A stretch of DNA of 11,223 bases from contig DAIDJH010000028.1 of NCBI GenBank assembly GCA_027451425.1, positions 1 to 11,223 on the forward strand. Direction: 5' to 3'. Position numbers and translations under genes: made by a program. Numbering within the stretch: position 1 is the first letter of the stretch; the number at the start of each line of letters is the position of its first letter. Of this stretch, positions 7,259 to 11,223 are shown piece by piece. The DNA is from Bdellovibrionales bacterium. GTDB taxonomy: Bacteria > Bdellovibrionota > Bdellovibrionia > Bdellovibrionales > UBA1609. Under the pieces are notes generated by a model. The model saw only the letters and a list, made by a program, of their open reading frames with translations. It was not told where the DNA came from and searched no databases.

Positions 7259-8413
7259 ATGAGCGCCAACAATAAAAACTATCCTTACAGATTGCTAACC
7301 CCAGGCCCTGTCCCGCTCCATCCTGAAGTGCAAAAAATTTTAGCAGAGCCGATGATTCACCATCGAACGCCGGAATTCGAGCGCACGCTTAAAAATGTCA
7401 GCGAACAATTAAAGGATGTCTTTTCGACGCGGCAACCTGTATTCATGCATGCCTCCACCGGCACGGGCGCGATGGAATCGGCGATCGTCAACACGCTTTC
7501 AGCGGGCGACGAGGTGCTCGTCGTCGTTTCTGGCAAATTTGGCGAGCGCTGGGCTGAAATGTCCAAACGTCTTGGTCTTGAGGTCACTCCTCTCATGGTG
7601 GAGTGGGGTCACGCCGTCGAACCGCGAGCCGTTCAAAAATATCTTGATGCGCACCCGAATACGAAAGCCGTCTTCACTCAAGCTTGCGAAACAAGTACCG
7701 CCACCATTCATCCGATACGCGAAATCGCCCAAGTTGTCGGTAATCGCGAATCGACAATTTTCATTGTCGACGCCATCACCGCCGTCGGAGCGATGGAACT
7801 CGAAACGGACGCATGGGGTCTCGACGTCGTGATCGGCGGGTCACAGAAAGCCTTCATGCTGCCGACAGGGTTGAGCTTTATCACCTTGAGCGAAAAGGCC
7901 TGGCGATTCAATGAGCGCTCACTGCTGCCCAGATTCTATTGGGATTTGCGCGCTGAAAAAAAATCGCTCGCAAAGGGTGAAACCCATTTCAGTGCGGCGG
8001 TATCTCTCGTGCGAGCACTTGAGGCAAGCCTCAAGTTGCTGACCGGATCCGAAAAAAAGCGCACGCTCCAACGTATAGAAAAATTGGCCAGGGCGACTCG
8101 CGCTATTGCCGAACCGCTTGGTCTTCGCGTTTATTCGCACGCGCCAAGCCCCTCGGTGACGGCACTTCTCACTCCTGAAGGAATAGACAGTCAAAAACTA
8201 CGCGAACACATCGAAAAAGAATACAACTTGACCCTCATGGGCGGGCAAGATCACCTCAAAGGTAAAATTTTGCGCATTGGGCATCTGGGTTACATCACAG
8301 ACGACGACATGCTCGCCACCGCCGAAATTCTTTGCCGCGCCCTCTCCCTCGATCAATGCCTTGGTGTCGTCATGAAAATTATGAAGCGCGAACTCGCGCT
8401 TGAAAAAAATTAA
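7259..8413 (+). CDS. Class V PLP-dependent aminotransferase (alanine/serine-glyoxylate type), possible phosphoserine aminotransferase
   Basis: A 384-residue fold-type I, class V aminotransferase of the alanine-glyoxylate/serine-pyruvate group, a cytosolic PLP enzyme. The N-terminal signature 'LLTPGPVPLHPEV' (12-24) and 'HHRTPEF' (34-40) is typical, as is the glycine-rich phosphate-binding 'GTGAME' near 68-73. The cofactor-contacting Asp171 lies in 'VDAITAVGA', and the Schiff-base lysine is Lys197 in 'GGSQKAFMLPTG'. Arg339 in 'LRIGHLGY' should hold the substrate carboxylate. The frame is open to a GTG at 7238, but that codon lies inside the inverted repeat, so I prefer ATG 7259; neither has a Shine-Dalgarno. 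Two bases separate its stop from the serA-like ATG, a strong operon sign. It probably transaminates 3-phosphohydroxypyruvate in place of SerC. The alternative is serine-glyoxylate transamination paired with hydroxypyruvate reductase. The family is sure; the substrate is inferred. Confidence 0.9.
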   Translation: MSANNKNYPYRLLTPGPVPLHPEVQKILAEPMIHHRTPEFERTLKNVSEQLKDVFSTRQPVFMHASTGTGAMESAIVNTLSAGDEVLVVVSGKFGERWAEMSKRLGLEVTPLMVEWGHAVEPRAVQKYLDAHPNTKAVFTQACETSTATIHPIREIAQVVGNRESTIFIVDAITAVGAMELETDAWGLDVVIGGSQKAFMLPTGLSFITLSEKAWRFNERSLLPRFYWDLRAEKKSLAKGETHFSAAVSLVRALEASLKLLTGSEKKRTLQRIEKLARATRAIAEPLGLRVYSHAPSPSVTALLTPEGIDSQKLREHIEKEYNLTLMGGQDHLKGKILRIGHLGYITDDDMLATAEILCRALSLDQCLGVVMKIMKRELALEKN

Positions 8414-8415
8414 AG

Positions 8416-9378
8416 ATGGCCAGTTCAACAACCATACTTGTAACCGACACATACTCAAGCGAATCAATGGAGCGATTGCGCGAAGGCCTCAACCCTTGCG
8501 AAATCATCCGCACTGAACGTCGCCCGACGACCACCGAACTTCAGCGAGCGGATGGCATGCTCATTCGTTCTCGAACAGTCGTTGACGCCGAACTTCTTTC
8601 CCAAGCGCCACGTTTGAAAGTCGTGGTCTCGGCCACAAGCGGATACGATCACGTCGACGTCGAGTTGTGTACAAAAAAAAACGTGGCAGCACTGTACACA
8701 CCGGATGCGAACGCTCCCGCGGCGGCCGAACTGACATTGATGTTGATGCTTTCGTGTCTGCGCCGCATGCCTAATGTGCAACGCGCACTTCGCAATCGTG
8801 AGTGGAAAGATACACTTAAACCCGGTGCCGAACTGAACGGTAAAACCGTTGGCATTATCGGACTTGGCCGTGTCGGCAGCCGCGTCGCCCGTCTGGCAAA
8901 ATGTTTTGGAGCTGAGGTTGTCGCTCATGACCCATATCAGATCGACGATGCCTTTCGGAACTTGGATCTCATGCGGATGGCGTTGAGCGAGGTGCTCGCA
9001 GCGGCCGATATTTTGTCGTTGCACGTCCCTTTGACCAATGAAACGCGCCATTACATCAACGCTCGAACGCTTGAACAGGCCAAGGACGGCGTTATTTTGA
9101 TCAATGCTTCACGGGGCGCGGTCGTCGATGAACGTGCTTTGATGGCAAGCCTCGACTCTGGTGAAGTGGCTGCCGCGGGGCTTGACGTGTTCGAAACCGA
9201 ACCGCTCGCGCCACAGTCGCGCCTACGCAAGCTTGATAACGTTGTGATCACTCCCCACGTGGGAGCCTACACAGAAGAAGCGCTGGCCCGCGCCTCTGAC
9301 ATGGCGGTTACAGCACTCATCGCCGCGCTCGTGCACGGCGAACGGCAAAATCCCATCCCGACTTGGCGCTTCAACTGA
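8416..9378 (+). CDS. serA: D-3-phosphoglycerate dehydrogenase-like (D-2-hydroxyacid dehydrogenase), short form
   Basis: A 320-residue NAD-dependent D-isomer 2-hydroxyacid dehydrogenase. In the serA role it oxidises 3-phosphoglycerate to 3-phosphohydroxypyruvate, the first step of serine synthesis. The split substrate domain holds 'VVVSATSGYDHVD' (69-81). The Rossmann domain starts with 'GKTVGIIGLGRVGSRVA', with the GxGxxG at 149-154. The catalytic triad is visible as Arg233 ('NASRGAVVDERAL'), Glu262 ('DVFETEP') and His281 ('TPHVGAYT'). It lacks the C-terminal ACT domain of E. coli SerA (410 residues), so serine feedback through that domain is not expected. The ATG lies 2 bases after the aminotransferase stop, and purA starts within 40 bases after its own stop. 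Hydroxypyruvate or glyoxylate reductase is the main alternative, since the family is broad. The aminotransferase neighbour makes a serine-related role likely either way. Confidence 0.85.
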   Translation: MASSTTILVTDTYSSESMERLREGLNPCEIIRTERRPTTTELQRADGMLIRSRTVVDAELLSQAPRLKVVVSATSGYDHVDVELCTKKNVAALYTPDANAPAAAELTLMLMLSCLRRMPNVQRALRNREWKDTLKPGAELNGKTVGIIGLGRVGSRVARLAKCFGAEVVAHDPYQIDDAFRNLDLMRMALSEVLAAADILSLHVPLTNETRHYINARTLEQAKDGVILINASRGAVVDERALMASLDSGEVAAAGLDVFETEPLAPQSRLRKLDNVVITPHVGAYTEEALARASDMAVTALIAALVHGERQNPIPTWRFN

Positions 9379-9414
9379 TGAATTCACTTTGCCAGTATGG
9401 TTCACTCAACCCTT

Positions 9415-10707
9415 ATGCCTGGAATTATTGTAATCGGCGCCCAGTGGGGCGACGAAGGTAAAGGTAAAGTCGTCGACGTATTTTCAGCACAGGCGGATTA
9501 CGTTATCCGCTATCAAGGTGGCGCGAACGCCGGCCACACACTCGTCGTCGACGGCAAAAAAACCGTTCTTCATCTCGTCCCGTCAGGGGTGCTCCACCCG
9601 AACGCTGTTTGTGTAATCGGCGCGGGAGTTGTCCTCGACATTGAAATCCTGTCGCAAGAAATCGAAGCACTTCAAGAAGCCGGCTTACTGAAAGATCCAA
9701 AACAACTGCTCATTTCCGATTCAGCGACAGTGCTACTCACCTACCATCGCGAACTCGATCAAGCCCGTGAACAGGGTGCCGGACTTGAGAAAATCGGCAC
9801 GACTGGTAAAGGCATTGGGCCCGCCTACGAGGATCGGGCCTCCCGCAAGGCAATTTTGTTCGGCGACCTGTTTCAAAGTTCAACACTCAAACAGAAATTG
9901 ATGTCCTCGCTCAAAGAAAAGAATTTTTTGCTTGAAAAACTGTACAAGCGAAAGCCGGTTGATCCCGAATCCGTTTTTAAAAGTGTCGAAAAGATCGCTG
10001 AAAAACTCGCGCCTTACCGCTGCCGCGACACTTCGCTCATCGTTTACAAAGCGCTCAAGCAGAATCGCAAAGTGCTGTTCGAGGGAGCGCAAGGGACACT
10101 CCTCGATTTGCTGCACGGCACTTATCCTTACGTCACGAGCTCATCGACATTATCGGGTTCGGCGTGTATTGGCACAGGTATTGGCCCCAACATGATCGAC
10201 AAAGTGATGGGGATTACCAAAGCTTATACAACGCGCGTAGGATCGGGTCCCTTCCCGACCGAACTAAGCGATGAGACCGGCGAACGTTTGCGCTCAATCG
10301 GCCAAGAATTCGGCGCAACCACTGGACGGCCGCGTCGCTGCGGTTGGCTCGATCTTGTTGCCTTGAAGTATGCCTTGCGCACCAACGGCATAACCAGTCT
10401 GGCTTTGATGAAAATCGATGTCTTAAGTGGATTTAAAGAAATCAAAGTTTGCACGGCCTACGAACTCGACGGTCAAGTAATAAAAGACTACCCCGTCAGC
10501 CCTGGCGATTTGGAGCGGACAAAACCCATTTACGAAACTCTGGCCGGCTGGAGCACCGACATTTCTGTTGTTAAAAACATTAAAGATCTGCCTAAACAGG
10601 TGCAAGACTACGTGCAGTTTATCGGCAAAGAAATGGCAACCCCGATTGATGTTATATCGGTTGGCCCTGGCCGCGAACAAACGCTGTGGCTAAAACCACT
10701 GTTCTAA
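9415..10707 (+). CDS. purA: Adenylosuccinate synthetase
   Basis: PurA couples IMP and aspartate using GTP to give adenylosuccinate, the committed step from IMP to AMP, in the cytosol. The 430-residue product matches the usual length (E. coli 432). Motifs run in the standard order: 'GAQWGDEGKGK' with the catalytic Asp near the N-terminus, 'YQGGANAGHT', 'GTTGKGIGPAYEDRASRK', 'EGAQGTLLDLLHGTYPYVTSS', 'TRVGSGPFPTEL', and 'TTGRPRRCGWLDL', the IMP/GTP-contacting loop. The closing 'SVGPGREQT' is the guanine-binding end. ATG 9415 gives an N-terminus of family length; ATG 9397, six codons upstream, is equally open. Neither has a visible Shine-Dalgarno. The gene lies 18 to 36 bases after the serA-like stop and is probably the last gene of that operon. 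No convincing intrinsic terminator is seen after it. Confidence 0.96.
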   Translation: MPGIIVIGAQWGDEGKGKVVDVFSAQADYVIRYQGGANAGHTLVVDGKKTVLHLVPSGVLHPNAVCVIGAGVVLDIEILSQEIEALQEAGLLKDPKQLLISDSATVLLTYHRELDQAREQGAGLEKIGTTGKGIGPAYEDRASRKAILFGDLFQSSTLKQKLMSSLKEKNFLLEKLYKRKPVDPESVFKSVEKIAEKLAPYRCRDTSLIVYKALKQNRKVLFEGAQGTLLDLLHGTYPYVTSSSTLSGSACIGTGIGPNMIDKVMGITKAYTTRVGSGPFPTELSDETGERLRSIGQEFGATTGRPRRCGWLDLVALKYALRTNGITSLALMKIDVLSGFKEIKVCTAYELDGQVIKDYPVSPGDLERTKPIYETLAGWSTDISVVKNIKDLPKQVQDYVQFIGKEMATPIDVISVGPGREQTLWLKPLF

Positions 10708-10768
10708 GAGCACATCCTCACAGGGCCGTGTATCTCATCCATTTTTACACGCTCTACGCATTAAACTA

Positions 10769-10797
10769 TTGACTAAAAATGGCATTTCTCCGAAATT
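10769..10797 (+). promoter_or_regulatory. Possible promoter for the tRNA-Lys/tRNA-Glu pair
   Basis: TTGACT (10769-10774) is a 5-of-6 match to a -35 box, and GAAATT (10792-10797) follows after 17 bases as a weak -10. A GC-containing stretch (GTCGGCC) comes directly after, as is common in stable-RNA promoters. The 123-base gap between purA and the first tRNA otherwise holds only a weak 6-bp hairpin (CGTGTA 10727-10732 with TACACG 10746-10751). Confidence 0.35.
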
Positions 10798-10830
10798 GTC
10801 GGCCTTTGCACGTGCATTTTGCGCGATCGT

Positions 10831-10906
10831 GATCCGCTAGCTCAGTCGGTAGAGCATCTCCCTTTTAAGGAGAGGGTCGATGGTTCAAGTCCATCGCGGA
10901 TCACCA
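10831..10906 (+). tRNA. tRNA-Lys (anticodon UUU)
   Basis: A complete 76-base cloverleaf. The 7-bp acceptor stem GATCCGC/GCGGATC pairs perfectly. The D-arm is GCTC...GAGC, the anticodon stem is TCTCC/GGAGA, and the loop CTTTTAA gives anticodon TTT at 10864-10866. The T-arm is GATGG-TTCAAGT-CCATC. The discriminator is A, and CCA is encoded in the DNA at 10904-10906. It reads AAA and AAG lysine codons. The next tRNA follows 41 bases later, so both are likely cut from one transcript. Confidence 0.98.
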
Positions 10907-11223
10907 ATTTTTCTCGCAAACATGAATGTGAAAATGGCCCGCTTGTTGTCCCCATCGTCTAGAGGCCTAGGACAACTCCCTTTCACGGAGTAGACCGGGG
11001 TTCGAATCCCCGTGGGGACGCCAACTGGACCGATATCCGAACCGGCGACCAGCAGGTTTGAATCGATGCTCGAGACCCGACGAGTGATCGCGAGGCCCTC
11101 TAGAGCCTCACGATCAACAGCTTCAAAACGTATTAATTTGATTTGGTGGTTTGGAATCTCAACTCCGTCGGCCAAATTCATAAAAATATGAAGACCCGCC
11201 TCGCTGACAGCAATTTGCTTGAA
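10885..11223 (-). CDS. Edge reading frame on the minus strand, 3' part antisense to both tRNAs; doubtful
   Basis: A frame open from the right edge (11223) down to a stop at 10885-10887. Bases 11223 to 11024 encode a normal-looking stretch: 'FKQIAVSEAGLHIFMNLADG', then a strand/helix-like run ending near 'SNLLVAGSDIGPV'. The segment 'AVSEAGLHIF' followed by hydrophobic strands is reminiscent of the (D/N)xSxxG region of a PilZ domain, with Ala in place of Asp/Asn; this is a weak resemblance judged by eye. The rest ('GVPTGIRTPVYSVKGSCPRP' and on) is the antisense translation of tRNA-Glu, a well-known source of spurious protein predictions, and the frame ends within tRNA-Lys. Either the right-hand part is the tail of a real gene whose 3' end crosses the tRNAs, or the whole frame is chance. 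The two other minus-strand frames near the edge are closed by stops. Confidence 0.3.
   Translation of the reverse strand, partial: FKQIAVSEAGLHIFMNLADGVEIPNHQIKLIRFEAVDREALEGLAITRRVSSIDSNLLVAGSDIGPVGVPTGIRTPVYSVKGSCPRPLDDGDNKRAIFTFMFARKIGDPRWT
10948..11023 (+). tRNA. tRNA-Glu (anticodon UUC)
   Basis: A complete 76-base cloverleaf. The acceptor stem GTCCCCA/TGGGGAC is followed by discriminator G and encoded CCA (11021-11023). The D-arm region CGTCTAGAGGCCTAGGAC is very like that of E. coli tRNA-Glu. The anticodon stem ACTCC/GGAGT encloses loop CTTTCAC with anticodon TTC at 10982-10984. The T-arm is CGGGG-TTCGAAT-CCCCG. It reads GAA and GAG. In bacteria Glu-tRNA can also feed tetrapyrrole synthesis. 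No hairpin plus T-run follows directly, so transcription may end further to the right. Confidence 0.98.
11085..11116. repeat. 12-base inverted repeat downstream of tRNA-Glu
   Basis: TGATCGCGAGGC (11085-11096) and GCCTCACGATCA (11105-11116) pair at 11 of 12 positions around an 8-base loop. In plus-strand RNA there is one C-A mismatch; in minus-strand RNA the same position becomes a G-U pair, so the stem is continuous. No T-run follows on either strand, so it is not an ordinary intrinsic terminator, but it is the only strong hairpin after the tRNA pair. Confidence 0.45.

Noticed and set aside
8464..9051. A 195-codon open frame on the minus strand inside the serA-like gene
   Set aside because: It is antisense to a clearly conserved dehydrogenase and its product looks like no protein family; a shadow frame.
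10727..10751. Weak inverted repeat CGTGTA/TACACG after purA as a terminator
   Set aside because: The stem is only 6 bp with a 13-base loop, and the T-run is in the loop rather than after the stem.
10807..10816. Palindrome TGCACGTGCA just upstream of tRNA-Lys as an operator
   Set aside because: A 10-base palindrome is expected many times by chance in this length, and nothing else supports it.

Overview
This is a compact, almost entirely coding chromosomal window from a Gram-negative bacterium. The Gram-negative assignment rests on a TolC-type outer-membrane protein, an RND efflux pump and an LptE lipoprotein. Base composition looks close to balanced. The mix of housekeeping genes with a small stand-alone PilZ protein, and the alanine-glyoxylate-type class V aminotransferase placed next to a short SerA, fit a Bdellovibrio-like or other former deltaproteobacterium. 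That assignment is an inference from gene content, not a database match. I see no mobile element, CRISPR array, prophage or obvious defence system.

Left part (1-3645): the 3' end of a TolC-family outer-membrane channel gene (+) meets a complete 1059-residue RND inner-membrane pump gene (-) tail to tail, with 4 bases between the stop codons. The periplasmic adaptor expected for such a pump is not in the window. The pump gene is divergent from an MscS-type mechanosensitive channel gene (+), with an 81-base spacer that carries a good sigma-70-type promoter for the channel. The mscS-like gene is followed after 14 bases by rpsT (ribosomal protein S20), then a hairpin, then a PilZ-domain gene.

Middle (5643-7235, -): lptE and holA form a two-gene unit, with the holA ribosome-binding site overlapping the lptE stop codon. 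This order is the same as in Escherichia coli. The unit converges on the PilZ gene (10-base gap) and diverges from the next operon. The two divergent start codons are only 23 bases apart, and a perfect 6+6 inverted repeat lies between them.

Right part (7259-10707, +): a class V aminotransferase, a short SerA-type dehydrogenase and purA are tightly packed and probably co-transcribed. The first two could be steps one and two of serine synthesis, with the aminotransferase replacing SerC. Alternatively they could be a serine-glyoxylate aminotransferase and hydroxypyruvate reductase pair. purA commits IMP to AMP.

Right edge (10708-11223): tRNA-Lys(UUU) and tRNA-Glu(UUC), both with encoded CCA, sit behind a possible promoter. 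Opposite them runs an open reading frame that enters from beyond the right edge. Its first part may be the end of a real gene, possibly PilZ-like; the part antisense to the tRNAs is suspicious. Overall this is an ordinary core-genome region, and the findings below concern arrangement and regulation rather than a new system.
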